Shown one piece after another: positions 20,801 to 31,700 of a stretch of DNA of 64,000 bases (the stretch's first letter is position 1; every line of letters begins with the position of its first letter). The notes below the pieces were generated by a model. The model was not told the origin of the DNA, did not search any database, and worked only from the letters and a program-made list of their open reading frames with translations. The DNA comes from Galaxea fascicularis (lineage: Eukaryota > Cnidaria > Anthozoa > Scleractinia > Euphylliidae), in contig OX419344.1 of NCBI GenBank assembly GCA_948470475.1, positions 23,892,225 through 23,956,224 of the forward strand. Direction: 5' to 3'. Made by a program: the position numbers and the translations under genes.

Positions 20801-23347
20801 ACACACAGGTTATGAGAATAAAGGAAATGATCATGAAACAGCAGGGCTGTGCTCTAGCGACACCCGGTCGCCCCTGGTGACTCGCTTTTGCCATTGGGTG
20901 ACCAGGAAATATTAGTTTTTGCACCAAACTTTTATGCTGGGCACCCAGTGGATTTCAAGGGTTTAGAGGTTTGGGCGCCCAACTACTTTTCTTAGAGCAC
21001 AGCCTTGGACAGAAATGTCTTGATGTTTTACCAAATTCTCTGAACTAGTACACAGTGGTATAAAAAATATGAGAAGACCATTTAAGAGAATATCCACGAT
21101 GATGTCAGGGCTGAAAATGTTAATTATGGGTTGAAAAACTACAATAGGGCGGGGATTGTTGGACGGAAGGATTATTAATTATTTTGCTCTTGATTTGACC
21201 TAACCTTTGTCTCAAAGATACATGTATCTTAACAAAAATCAACCTTTCTTCTGCAGCTTGGCTGATGTTTGACCATGACAAGCTTTTGCTTCCAGACGTG
21301 TGTATTTCACACTTAAATTAATGCTTTTTTTTTCCTCCAAATTTTTTTAGCTTTCGAAGAAAGTGGCATGCTTGAAAGTGATGAGGTAGGTACTTCAAAT
21401 CTCAACATCATCTAGTATAATTTATACATTTATGCACAAACCAGGTATATATGCATAAAAGTTTGGTGGAACACACAAATACAGGGCCTGGACCCCTAAA
21501 ATTTTGAAGCTGAGGAGCCTAGAATACATTTTTTTTTCTAAAACCTAGTGCAAACATTGCTAAATGCAAAATAATGATAGCTACTGACATGTACACTTCT
21601 TATGTTGTTTATTATGCTAAGATGTGACCATTCAAATGAAAGCTGATACTTAGCTTCATTTCCCTGAAGTAGTATTTATGTTGTGCAAGATTGCTGGTTG
21701 AGTGGAGAAACTTCCACTAAGAAATTTTTAGCATAAGGTTGGACACCATCAATAGCAGTGATGGTGATGAACTAACTTTTGTTTGCAGGCCACCTTATCA
21801 ATAAAGCCTACATCAAAATCTGAGGCAGCAGAGGGCACCATTGACATAGGTACCTCAGGTGGGATCCTGCAAACAAGAACCTATGACATGTACATCACAT
21901 ATGACAAGTATTATCAGACACCAAGATTATGGCTCTTTGGATATAATGAGGTAAAGATTCCTGCATGCAAATGTGTTTAAATAGCATGTTAGTAACATTG
22001 CTAGCAGTCTATTAGCAGTAGCCAAACCCAGTGTTTATTTGCAACACACGATACAGGGTTCACTAGGATTTTAAGTGGATAGATGAATGGGTTGAAGTAG
22101 GTGGCTACAGATTATAATGAGCATGAAGCTCACAAATGCAATTTCATGCATTTTGGGGCAAAAGTAGCCAACACAAAGTGTTTTGACAGATGGTGGCGAT
22201 CTGTTGACTACCACCTCCAAATTACAACCCTGCAGTTTATGTAAGGTATCCTTTTTGGAAATAAAGAAATTAACTGAAGTAGAACATGGATGTAGAGAGA
22301 TGTGCAACTTAGACAGACATCTGCTATACTCCATATGTAGGAAATGTCTGTCATTTCCTTGGGGAGGGCTTAGAATGTTCCTTATCCATGTCCATGGTGG
22401 AAAGTAATAGCAGTGTGAAAAAGATCTCTATGGCTGATTTGCTTTTTCTAGAATCGAGAACCTTTGACCGTAGAAGAAATGTATGAGGATATGAGTCAGG
22501 TAAGAGAGATTCAGAACTTTAAAACTTACAAACAAGAAACAAATTATTATATCAAACCAGAATTGTGCAGCTTTTCATTGGATGCAATGTGGATTGCAAA
22601 TAAATGACAGTTGGCACTATCATTATTTTTTCCATTCAAGGATCATGCTAAGAAGACAGTCACAGTTGAAGCTCATCCGCATTTGCCGATGACAATGGCT
22701 TCTGTACATCCTTGTAGGTGAGTGATTTGCTGGTAGTAGTAAAGTCTGCTTTAAAAACATTGTCTAGTGCGATTTTATTGGTGACAGCAATCAATAAAAG
22801 ATTTCCCTTGTTTCTGACTCTTTGGCAATGAGAAACAACACATGCTCCCAGATATGTGTAGTAAGGAAACGCCATTTTCAAGAGCTAAATAATGCACCTA
22901 GCATTACTCAGAGTGTTCTAGTTCTTCTGACCTGAGTAGATTTCAGAAAATACATCAGCAAAACTTCATAATTTTCCCATTTTCCAAACTTACATTTCTG
23001 TTTTAGTTTACTGATCAGATACATGTACCAGTAGTCATCTGGTTGTCTTCAACTCAACAGGCATGCTGATGTAATGAAGAAGATAATTCAAACAGTAGCT
23101 GATGGTGGTGGAGAACTTGGTGTTCATATGTATCCTGAACCACAGTGACATGTCAATAGTTAAACTCACTTTTCTATAGTTTAGCTTCACTCACATCAGT
23201 TTCAAGCAAATTTAGCATTGTTTATATTTTAGAATAATGCATTTTCCTTGACAGATTGTTTCCAGGTACTTGCTCATCTTCCTCAAATTTGTCCAAGCTG
23301 TTATACCAACGATAGAGTATGACTACACAAGACACTTTATCATGTAA
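17809..23347 (+). CDS. ATG3: Autophagy-related protein 3 (E2-like LC3/GABARAP conjugating enzyme)
   Basis: ATG3 receives ATG8-family proteins from ATG7 and passes them to phosphatidylethanolamine on growing autophagosome membranes. Twelve exons with GT-AG borders and consistent phases were read: 17809-17886, 17991-18032, 18330-18379, 18475-18548, 19840-20015, 20684-20753, 21351-21385, 21789-21950, 22452-22499, 22641-22717, 23061-23129, 23266-23347. They give 320 residues, close to the usual 310-330. Residues 1-26 form the amphipathic membrane-sensing helix. A flexible acidic loop (about 90-165) includes a G-G-W-V-D motif and a run of Asp/Glu. The E2 core has [15 protein letters not shown] near 223-237 and the catalytic H-P-C with Cys270. 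It ends T-R-H-F-I-M. The start is the first ATG and matches the family N-terminus. Introns hold a SINE and three short repeats. Confidence 0.98.
19018..19394 (-). mobile_element. tRNA-derived SINE, copy 2 (full length, in ATG3 intron 4)
   Basis: On the minus strand it starts with a tRNA-like head: GGTTAGCTCAGTTGGTAGAG (A box), then GTGGGTTCAAACCC (B box). The shared SINE core follows, then a tail of TAAA/TTAA repeats at 19018-19045. It is opposite to ATG3. It matches copy 3 closely from head to tail. Confidence 0.92.
20184..20386. mobile_element. MITE family B, copy 1 (ATG3 intron 5)
   Basis: Ends CCCTTTAAACCCTAAGAT and CTTAGGGTTTAAAGG are inverted. The interior contains TTCTCATTTGCTGC, a CTAC-ACATTT segment and AATTCTCGTGACCACTCTG. 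The same interior and ends recur at 37705-37907 and, inverted, at 61280-61475. About 200 bp, non-coding. Confidence 0.85.
20844..21005. mobile_element. MITE family C, copy 1 (ATG3 intron 6)
   Basis: Terminal inverted repeats AGGGCTGTGCTCTAG and CTTAGAGCACAGCCT. The centre includes TTGCCATTGGGTGACCAGG and TTTGGGCGCCCAACTACTTT. A second copy with the same ends and centre is at 41532-41693 in the SBNO gene. Confidence 0.88.
22056..22212. repeat. Dispersed repeat D, copy 1 (ATG3 intron 8)
   Basis: Begins CACTAGGATTTTAAGTGGAT and contains ATGAGCATGAAGCTCACAAA. The same order recurs at 42428-42605 in the SBNO gene with scattered differences. Ends are not well defined; a CAGGGTT-type start hints at a short DNA transposon. 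Confidence 0.75.
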
Positions 23348-23444
23348 ACCCCTAACCCCTATTCAAAATACTGCAATTGATAAAAATGAGTCAATGTCAG
23401 AGTTTCTGTTCGTAAGAGAGCAATAATTTATTATTGCCGATGAT

Positions 23445-23450
23445 AATAAA
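23445..23450 (+). terminator. Poly(A) signal candidate for ATG3
   Basis: AATAAA about 100 bases after the ATG3 stop. Another lies near 23748. Confidence 0.5.
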
Positions 23451-25139
23451 AAACAGAGCAGACCTGAAGCATTTGGATAGGCGCAATACATACTATACAC
23501 CCACATGCAAACTGTAATTGAACAGATATAACACAAGTTTCAATGAAATATTTTGAGCCAAAAAGAAGGGTGCATTTGGTTGAGCTTCCTTACCCCTACC
23601 CCAAGAAGAAGGGAACATCTCTCTATCTAGGCTAACAAATCCTCGTGTTGGAGTCGTAGAAGCCTTTTATCTCAACTATCCTTGAAATTGAAGGTTAACT
23701 TCCAGTTGAAGTAGAATTAACAAATTTAAAAAATAGACACAGATTTTAATAAAAAAATATTTTTAGATCAACGACGTTGTTGTTTACATGTTAATGTTTT
23801 TGGAAATTTAGGATGCAAGTCCTTTGGGAAGGTAATAGCCCCCAAAATACTGGCCTTGTGTGTCAAATATCCTGCCAAGATGAGTGTCAGGGAGAGGTTA
23901 ATGATTAAAGGACTGAGTGCATAACCAATGCATCTCAACTTTTAGGTTAATTTGGTATTTTTAGCATGATGTCACCAAACTATGGGGAAAATGGTAAAAT
24001 GGTGCTGGGCATTGTTGTCATGTATCAGAAAAGATGGCAATCTAGAGGAAACAGGAAAAGACCTTTCACCAAAATGCTTCCACTTTTTCCTTTTCCTAAA
24101 TGGAGTGCCCTTATATCTGGCATATATGGTTTTCAACATAAGATGATCAATGACGTGCTCATCCCTAAAATCACAGCCATGATGATTCCCCAATACAGTG
24201 TGCATTGAGGAAAATTAATCATCCTGCATTTTCTGTTCAATTTGTGAACTTGTATCAATAATTATTATTTTGTGTTATATCCACACTGCAATCAATTCTC
24301 TATGGTAAATTATCCTAGGTTGCTAGCAGTTGTTGCTTTCCATGCGGCTTCACAACTTATAGATTGCACCATTTCTGGATTCTTCAACTGTGCCACTGAG
24401 TATCTATATCCCTTTCTCATCTGATCATGACCAATGCCACATAAAAAAAAAAAAAAGACTTTGCTGGTATTGAAATTTAATGGACCCTAATCAGTTTTAA
24501 AGTGACTGAAAGTTATGAATTTCAAACATTAAAAATTAATTCAAGACAAAATTTAGGCTCAAGAAGTGTCAATTAAGCAGAAAAGGGACTTATCTCTTTA
24601 TAAGAATTCTCTTCTTTCAAGAAAGTGCGAGTGCGTTCAATAAAACACTGGTGACCCACTATTCCAAAGAGTTTGAGGCAAGCTGTATGAATAGGAATTC
24701 ACCAAAAGGTAGTGCGTTCCGTTCATTTAAGTATTACGGTAATACCACCTTAACAATGCACCTAGCTTGGTTTGATCAGTTCAAGTATTAACGTAATTGA
24801 AGCTCATTGAATAGCCCGGTTTCCTTTACAATTAAGTCGCTTGAATTCGCTAAGAAATGTTGTACTTGAAGAGCTTTCGTTTAAAAGAGGAAACTGACAG
24901 TTTTGTAACAAATCATTAGTTCTCACTAGTGATGTAGTTACGTAGAAGAATAAAACCGCCGCGCTTTTCAGTCCAATTTAGGATCCAATAGATAAGGAAC
25001 TCTTTTTCCAGGATAAGGCTCAAACCAAAACAACGCAACTTCCGCGGCAAATGAAATTGAAATGCAGTTTGTGCAGAGTAAACCACAAGCGGCACTACTA
25101 GCAATAAGTTCTTAAGTTTTTGTTTGAAAACGAAATTTT
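23451..25139. other. Intergenic between ATG3 and the CALHM gene
   Basis: The two neighbouring genes point toward each other. No coding exon is recognised. A-runs occur at 24445-24460. The open frames near 23970-24210 on both strands mirror each other and show no domain or splice context. Confidence 0.45.
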
Positions 25140-25145
25140 TTGAAA

Positions 25146-25422
25146 GAGGGTGGTAAAGGGGGGGGGGGGGGGGGTCTATATCACGTTTCACGGAAAATAA
25201 AACGGTCCTTTCACAATTCACGAAAAACAAAGACATAATGAAAATCACGGTTCACGGCGAATTAAACATTTATTTCTCGTTTCACGGAAAATAATTTTGC
25301 AAAATCACGCTTCACGGCTACTATGGAAATCACGATTCACGAGGAAAAAATAAACCATTTCACATTTCACGGGTAAAAGAAAGGGCCGATCACGATTCAC
25401 AAAAATACCCTTTACCACCCTC
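25146..25422. mobile_element. Short element with tandem ATCACGATTCACG interior
   Basis: Termini GAGGGTGGTAAAGGG and CCCTTTACCACCCTC are exact inverted repeats of 15 bases, flanked on both sides by TTGAAA (25140-25145 and 25423-25428). The left end runs into a long G tract. The interior is an array of degenerate units of about 30-40 bases alternating ATCACG-TTCACGG with A-rich spacers. Confidence 0.85.
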
Positions 25423-25573
25423 TTGAAAGAGCGAAAACCCTACACTTCACTTCTCGAATACAAATGACGAGTAACCAGTTGAGGATTAAAGTATTTGTCA
25501 AAAATGAGCCTTCGGCTGCCAGACTGCAGCCGACTTTGGTGAATGATAAGAAATGTTCGACACTTCTCTTTAT

Positions 25574-25708
25574 CACGCATGCTCCTAGGCTCGATTTCCG
25601 CCGCTCACTCGGGTCCGGAGTATTCTCCCCGAGAGGGTACTCTATATGATATGAGCGTAGGCTCATTTCCCGAAGCAGCGGCTGGTAATCGAGCCTAGCA
25701 TGCTCCCG
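25574..25708. repeat. Foldback element, about 135 bp
   Basis: GCATGCTCCTAGGCTCGATT at the left and AATCGAGCCTAGCATGC at the right are inverted, with adjoining CCGCCGCT and AGCGGCTGG blocks. The centre holds a second smaller palindrome around CCGGAGTATTCTCCCCGAGA. Confidence 0.7.
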
Positions 25709-26315
25709 AAACATCCGACGCAGACTGTTTCTGACGCACATAAGGTTGTCTAAACATTTATTATGGAAATCCCTAAAATTAGTAACGTGACTTAGATTGT
25801 AAAAAAGAGAAGTAACAAAACACAAGTTTGTTTCAATTGTCATATTTTGGTTGTTTATACAATAATGAATTCACTTTATGATTACTTTTACCAAAATGCC
25901 ATTTTATGGAATGTTGACGTACTTTCTAAATTTAAAAGAATTTTAAACCTCTCGAAGGCAAACGGTTACTTCGTTGGCCATTGATCCACTCCAGCAGAGT
26001 AGGAAAGGGGCTTGGCCGCCATTCGAACGTTCCGAGGGTGAAAATGATCAGAACGTTGACAAATTGATTACTTTTCGGGTGTGTTACAAGACAATTTAGT
26101 TTTGCGAAAAGGCATAGAGAATCGTCGATAAAAAGTACAGTAGCACAGTTCCTTTAACCTCAAAGCCCGTAATGCAAAATAACAAAACAGCTATGTACTC
26201 TTGTAGATGCAATAGCTGTAGCGTGACTGGCCAACAATCCTCTACGAACTTTGAACAAATCTTACTTCAATAGCTCTTGAAAATACCGTATGACTGGCCA
26301 AGAGCCCTCAATTAA

Positions 26316-26321
26316 TTTATT
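26316..26321 (-). terminator. Poly(A) signal candidate for CALHM-like gene
   Basis: AATAAA on the minus strand about 77 bases beyond the stop at 26398. Confidence 0.45.
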
Positions 26322-26397
26322 CAGGGTTTTATCAACACTCAAAGCCATGACACAGGAGATCAATGCTGGGTGTGAAACTGGTACTCATCGTCTCCAT

Positions 26398-27522
26398 TTA
26401 GATCATTTCCATGTCGCCTACTCTTCCTCGCGAGTGTGGCTCATTGTCCGCTTTACCATTCCCTTCTGTCCGGCTGTCCTTCACATAGGGTTGTGTTCTG
26501 TCGCCTGTTGATCTTGGATATCGCTCTACCATTGCCTCATGCGCGTTATTAACCAATGAGAACACATCCGTCTCCTCGTATTCGTGCCACGTTGTGTCGA
26601 CAAATGTCAGCTCGACTTTCTGCTTGCCTTCTTGTTGAACCTTTTCCTTGAACGCTGTCACGGCCGCTTGCGCTTGGAGTTGCTGGTAATCCTCCAAAGA
26701 CGGAAACGCCTCGTCAAATTTATGCACCGTGACGAGATTTTGATAAGCGTTCTTGAGAATGTCGGACGGATTTTTCTTGTTCATGGTCGCAAAGTACATA
26801 TCTGCTCGTCTTTTTCCTTGGCCTTTCGCTAGTTTCTCCATGTTTTCTTTGAAAGCCTCGACAGCCGCCTCTGACTCGAGCATTTGGTACTGGTAAGGGC
26901 TGGGTAAAGAACCGATTTCTCTCTGATAGCAGCACCTTTGAACAGACACGACAACAAAGGCTAAAACTAATGATCCACCAAGCAACAGAAGCGCAGCCGT
27001 TTGCGAATTTTTTCCAGCATTAGCGTAGTCGGCTTCGATTTGCAATTTCTCTTCGACTGTGGCATTGATAAGCTTCGCTTCCTTTGTGCCCCCCAGCACA
27101 GCGCAAATGAAGTAATCTCGCTGCAACAATGCCCAGAAAATCCAAATAAAGCCAGACACCGAACTCTGAATGATGATCTCCAACAAGGCATAACTGCAAG
27201 GCCATCGTGGAAAGAGACAGCAGCAGTAGCGTTTGACTCCTCGTCTGTACGGTAATTCGTAATAGCAGCAGCCACGAACCAGATCCCAAAATCCAGCGTG
27301 AAGAAAGATTGTCGCCATGAATAAAAACAAGGCAGGAACAAAGAAGAAACAGCTGGCGTAGAACGCAAAGTTGTCAGGCGGACACTGGAAAAAATCCTCG
27401 CTCTTTACGATTTCGTTCAAAGCAAACACTACCAAGGCAACGGTTGTATTTCGTATAGCACCCGAGTGGCTTTGGAAGGCTGATTTGACCGAGGTGACGA
27501 GCGATGTAAGAGTCAGCGCCAT
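26398..27522 (-). CDS. CALHM-family large-pore channel, intronless
   Basis: 374 residues in one exon. CALHM proteins assemble into large-pore plasma-membrane channels passing ions and ATP. Four hydrophobic spans are visible at about 21-39, 53-75, 108-133 and 174-195, the family layout. The first loop carries F-F-Q-C-P-P with Cys47, and the second extracellular segment carries C-A-V with Cys140, consistent with the disulfide-forming loop cysteines of the family. A Cys-rich intracellular loop (C85, C86, C100-C102, C109) lies between spans 2 and 3. The cytosolic tail has two tandem repeats of about 60-70 residues (about 205-264 and 274-332), each with a Tyr-Gln-x-Leu helix, A-A-V-x-A-F-K-E, and a later A/N-x-A-x-x-x-x-V helix. 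The last 40 residues are polar. The start is the first ATG. Paralogue number cannot be assigned. Confidence 0.85.
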   Translation of the reverse strand: MALTLTSLVTSVKSAFQSHSGAIRNTTVALVVFALNEIVKSEDFFQCPPDNFAFYASCFFFVPALFLFMATIFLHAGFWDLVRGCCYYELPYRRGVKRYCCCLFPRWPCSYALLEIIIQSSVSGFIWIFWALLQRDYFICAVLGGTKEAKLINATVEEKLQIEADYANAGKNSQTAALLLLGGSLVLAFVVVSVQRCCYQREIGSLPSPYQYQMLESEAAVEAFKENMEKLAKGQGKRRADMYFATMNKKNPSDILKNAYQNLVTVHKFDEAFPSLEDYQQLQAQAAVTAFKEKVQQEGKQKVELTFVDTTWHEYEETDVFSLVNNAHEAMVERYPRSTGDRTQPYVKDSRTEGNGKADNEPHSRGRVGDMEMI

Positions 27523-28426
27523 TTTGATCCAAGGAGGAACTCGACTTGTTTACGTTGGATATCAAGCGTATCTTAGATTTTTGCATACATTATGACAACA
27601 AAATCGCCCGAGTGAACAAATCATTAATGGTAACGCCACTGACAATAGCTAGGCGATTGGAACGCGTCGTTATACCCGCACAAGTCTATCCGCCGCATCG
27701 TGGTTTGTAAACGTTACTTTGGGATACATTATAGTGAAACCTCTGTAAGCTTTATATGTATTCTGGATTAAATTGTACCTCGTACAAAAACAACGCTTTT
27801 GACGTGACAGTACAACAGTGCGCTACCCACACCCTCAATGGCAATGGGAGACCAAATCCCCTTCCCGCCCTTGTTTCAGTTCGTTTGATGTGGCTCGCGT
27901 CTGGTTCTCCTGTACCTCGTAAGCAGATGATCGGGTAGCTTGAGTATCAGGCTTATCTTTGGCGGGAGAAGGGTCAAGACGCCCATTAAGGTACCGTATG
28001 CTTGATTGCTTTATTCCCGAAGGCATCGGGTTTAGCTTCCGGCATGTGGTACACTGGACTACTAGGTAACGCAAACCAAATACACTTGTCTTTTTTTAAC
28101 TTTTTGTCTTCCTGAGTTCAAATGTACTAGAGAGAGCGCGCTTAAAATTGAATTTGAACTTGGAGATTCGTAGAATGTCGCTCTGCGCTGGCCATGAATG
28201 CTCAGAAGTTTCAAACATGCGAAAGACCAACGCATGAGAGTGATCTCGCAAAGGTTTCTTTGAGTGTAATAAAGGGTCAGCTCACATTTCTGGTTTGGGC
28301 CGGCATGCATGCACTGAATTATTTACTCAAGTCACAAAAGTGATTTACGGCTTTCCTTATGTAAAAACAACTAAATAATAAATAAACAAATAAATGTTCT
28401 CAAATCAAATCAAATGTTGTTTTTGG
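27523..28426. other. Intergenic, no gene seen
   Basis: 5' flank of the CALHM-like gene and 3' flank of the SBNO gene. No coding exon recognised. A short A/T tract (AAATAAATAAACAAATAAAT) lies near 28375-28395. Confidence 0.4.
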
Positions 28427-28565
28427 AGAAAGGACAGGGGCCGGAAAAACTGAAGTGCCCAAAGAAAAACCTCTCGGAATCAGAGTACAGAACCAACAAA
28501 CTCAACCCACTTATGACGGCGAGTCCGGGAATCGAACCCGAGACACTGCCAACCCTACCAACCCT
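28427..28565 (-). mobile_element. Second tRNA-derived SINE family, head-truncated
   Basis: On the minus strand a B box, TCGGGTTCGATTCCCGGACT, is followed by CGCCGTCATAAGTGGGTTGA and a tail containing GGCACTTCAGTTTTTCCGGC. The A-box half is missing or replaced by GGTTGGTAGGGTTGGC. It differs from the SINE at 19018-19394. Confidence 0.65.
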
Positions 28566-28752
28566 TTGAAGAGAGAAGTTGAAATAAAAAACACGAATCA
28601 ACAAACATCATAGAAAGCCATACATTAGTAGTAAAAGCAACGTGTTTTTCAGGGTTTAATTAATTTTGGTAAATCCATATGAAACATTTCAGCTACTGAT
28701 TGTACGCACCATCATATTTGAATTTGAACTAGAAATTATTATTGCAGATGTA

Positions 28753-31700
28753 TTACTCCATCAAACAGCCATCAATGTGTTCGTTGATCTCGACATTCTT
28801 TGCCTCGCTTGCGAATTTCACTCCACAAACAGGGCAGAAAATTTCCTTCTTCTTCACGGCCACAGTCGATTTTTCGGTTCCTTTACCAAACGAACACAGT
28901 ATACTCGACTGCTTCTGTCGTTTGTTAGTCCTCAACAACGTATCAGAACTATTTCGTTTCAAAGAGTTCTTTCCTTTCAAGTTCTCCTTTGACAGGGGTT
29001 CGGAGAGATGGCGCGTAATGCCATTACACCTGACAGGACCTTCAGAGGTTCCCTTTTGCTGTGGGCGCCCATGGTTTTTCGTTTCCTTTGATTTAAAGTA
29101 AACTGATTTCACTTCTTTTACATTTGTGACTGGAACACGTTGTGTCTCGGTCGGGCCTTTACGGCTTGCTAATTCCTCCTTAATGTTATTCAAGCTGCAA
29201 TCTTTCTCAACGCAGTCATTTCCCGCACTCGTTTCTCCCTTATTTGCCAAGGTTGGTTCCTCAACTTCAAGCTTTGGTTCAACGGTTTTCGGTCTAAAGA
29301 AATTCTTAATTGTAACAGGAGGTGTAGTAGCTTTGGTTAACGTTCTGAAATTAATTTGTGTTTCTGGTTCCTCAAAAGCTTGACTAGCTTTTGCCGGCTG
29401 TTTCGAAGGTCCCGTTATACCCAAGGCACCATTTTGTTTTTCCTGTATCAAAGGGATAAACAAAGGCTAAAAATAATGAAATGAACAAAACCGAACTAGC
29501 AAAAAAAACATATTAAGAAACGAGCCTTTAAAAAAGCTAAGCAAAACCAGGAGAGTAAGGGCCTGTTTAGATGGAGGGAAGGTGCCCCGGCAAACCGAGC
29601 TACCTTAGGAGAGCCAACGTTTCATACGTTTGTCTAGAAAACTCGTTGAAGCGTTTACATGATAGATAGCATAACCCTGTCTACTTGCCCGCGGTTCCCT
29701 TGTAGGAGGGCTATCTTTTTGCCAAGTAAACGGTTCGTCCTGGGTTACCCGGCTAGCCGAAGTAAGAAGACCAGCTAAGGCAGCTTTTAACGTTAACTGC
29801 CTCTGGAGACTACGCTTAATATGTAGAGAGCAAAATAATAGCCATAGACACTGAAAAGCGGCCGCTAGTGTAACGAGTGATAATAAATTAAACTTGCCGC
29901 CAAAACGTTCCTTTTGTCCGCCATCTTGTTTGTTGTGCTTAGCGGCAGCTCAAAAGATAGCCTCCTGACTATTCCGCTTAGGTGAGTTGCATGTAAAGGC
30001 GGCCTATGTCTTAACCCCCCCCCCCCCCCCCCAAATCCACATTACCGTATACTTAACGAACAGAGTAAAAACGAATCCAGTTGCGCACTTACTAAAACGG
30101 TGTCGATTACTTTTTGCTCCTTCAGAAACAACGTCACTTCCGGTATGAGTTGCTCTGGGTAACGCAGACCAACCAGTCGCTGACCATTATCCAACTCAAC
30201 GCGGACAACTCTTAGGGAACGACTCTCCTTTCTGCAGCAGTCGAGACAATTGATGGGTTATTGTGGTTAACTTTGGATGAATCTTCCAAAGTTATTTAGT
30301 TCACTACTTCCAAAAATAAAAACACAAACAACACCGTGACAACATCGAAACTCTAAGGAATGGATGTACCGCATTTCCCAAAGTAACAGTCTATTATTTT
30401 TTGTTCGTGCCAAAAAGGGAGGCCTTCTAAGTGTCCTCAATTTGTCCAATTTTCAACGGTAATATCCTCTTTATGGGTCGTACTTCACTACGGTACCATC
30501 CCCCAGATTTACCAATCATGGACATAAAAATTATTTAAGGGTGGTCCGGGACAATTATTCCTGGGAGACAATTTTTTCAAATATTTTCACAAAATGAGGG
30601 GGCGATTAATAGAAGGACGGCTATTATTCGAGAAAATACGGTAACCGTTCAAGCCCCAACAGGGTAGACACAAAAGGGTAGCTTTGTTTATGAGTCAGTA
30701 GAGTTCAGGGTTGTAGCTAAGAAATTACTCAGCTGGTTTAGGTAGCAGTTGAGCCGGCTAAAAAATAGTTCGTCGCCATTACCGTGTGTTCACTGGCCAA
30801 AATCCAGCCGGCGATCGCCTCTTTCTCAGCCGGCGCTTAGCCACAACCCTGAAAGTTTGGTTTGGTATTGTTTCTGGGCTTTTGTTCCTTTTGTTTTAAG
30901 TCATCTGTGTCTTCTACACGAAGAAAATGCCAAAGTTTGGGAAGAGCCATATCTACTGACCCTAAGAATCTTCTGCTTATACGGACTCTGAAAGTTAACT
31001 TGACGGAGCACTGGAAAGATACAGGACAATCACGAGAATATTGGGAAGGATCATTTAAATAAAAAGGTTTTGGTGCCCCCAAGTCACCAAACGTGATGAC
31101 GAGAGTCAGGGTTGTCATTAAGGGCCGTGGGCCGGGAATTTTCCTCTCGTAGTTTGATGTACATCCCCTGCTACTTTGATATTAAAACCAGCATGTTGAC
31201 TTCACTACGGCAACTCGAATCCCCGGTTATTTTTTGTATATCCCCACCTACTTCAAAAATTAGTGACAGTCCCTGTATACACCTTTTTCCAAAATGGCTC
31301 CCATTTTCACATTCTTTTGTTTTTATTCAAATTAGCCCTTGATCCCTCGTTCGTAAGAGTAAAATTCAAAAGAATATTTTACCTTCAACGAGGCATCAAC
31401 GGCTGATTTGAATAAAAACAGAAGAATGGAAAAAGGTGTCCTGTATAAGGACTCTCATACGTTCATATTCATATTCTCAAAGAACAAAGAGGTTGTTTCA
31501 ACTGGTGTGATAACAAATATGACTACAGACATGAGAATGAGTGAGACAAAAACACTAACAACAACAACAACAACAACAACAACAGAGAAATATTAAGTAA
31601 TTATAGCCAAGAAAACTACTCCATAAACTTACGTGAGACCGAGTTTATCTGCGTTTTTAGCCATGGCTAGTTCCAAGGCAGACAGCAGGGGAATAATGCC

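Noticed and set aside
23966..24208. Coding exon between ATG3 and the CALHM-like gene
   Set aside because: Both strands are open over the same span with no splice signals or recognisable domain, so neither is supported.
28505..28560. tRNA gene on the minus strand
   Set aside because: A good B box is present but the A-box half and acceptor pairing are not; it continues into a SINE-like tail.
28753..29442. The UBZ4-containing exon as the tail of a SPRTN-type protease gene
   Set aside because: The upstream exon that joins in phase (30231-30093) carries the conserved SBNO C-terminal segment, and no metalloprotease exon is present nearby.
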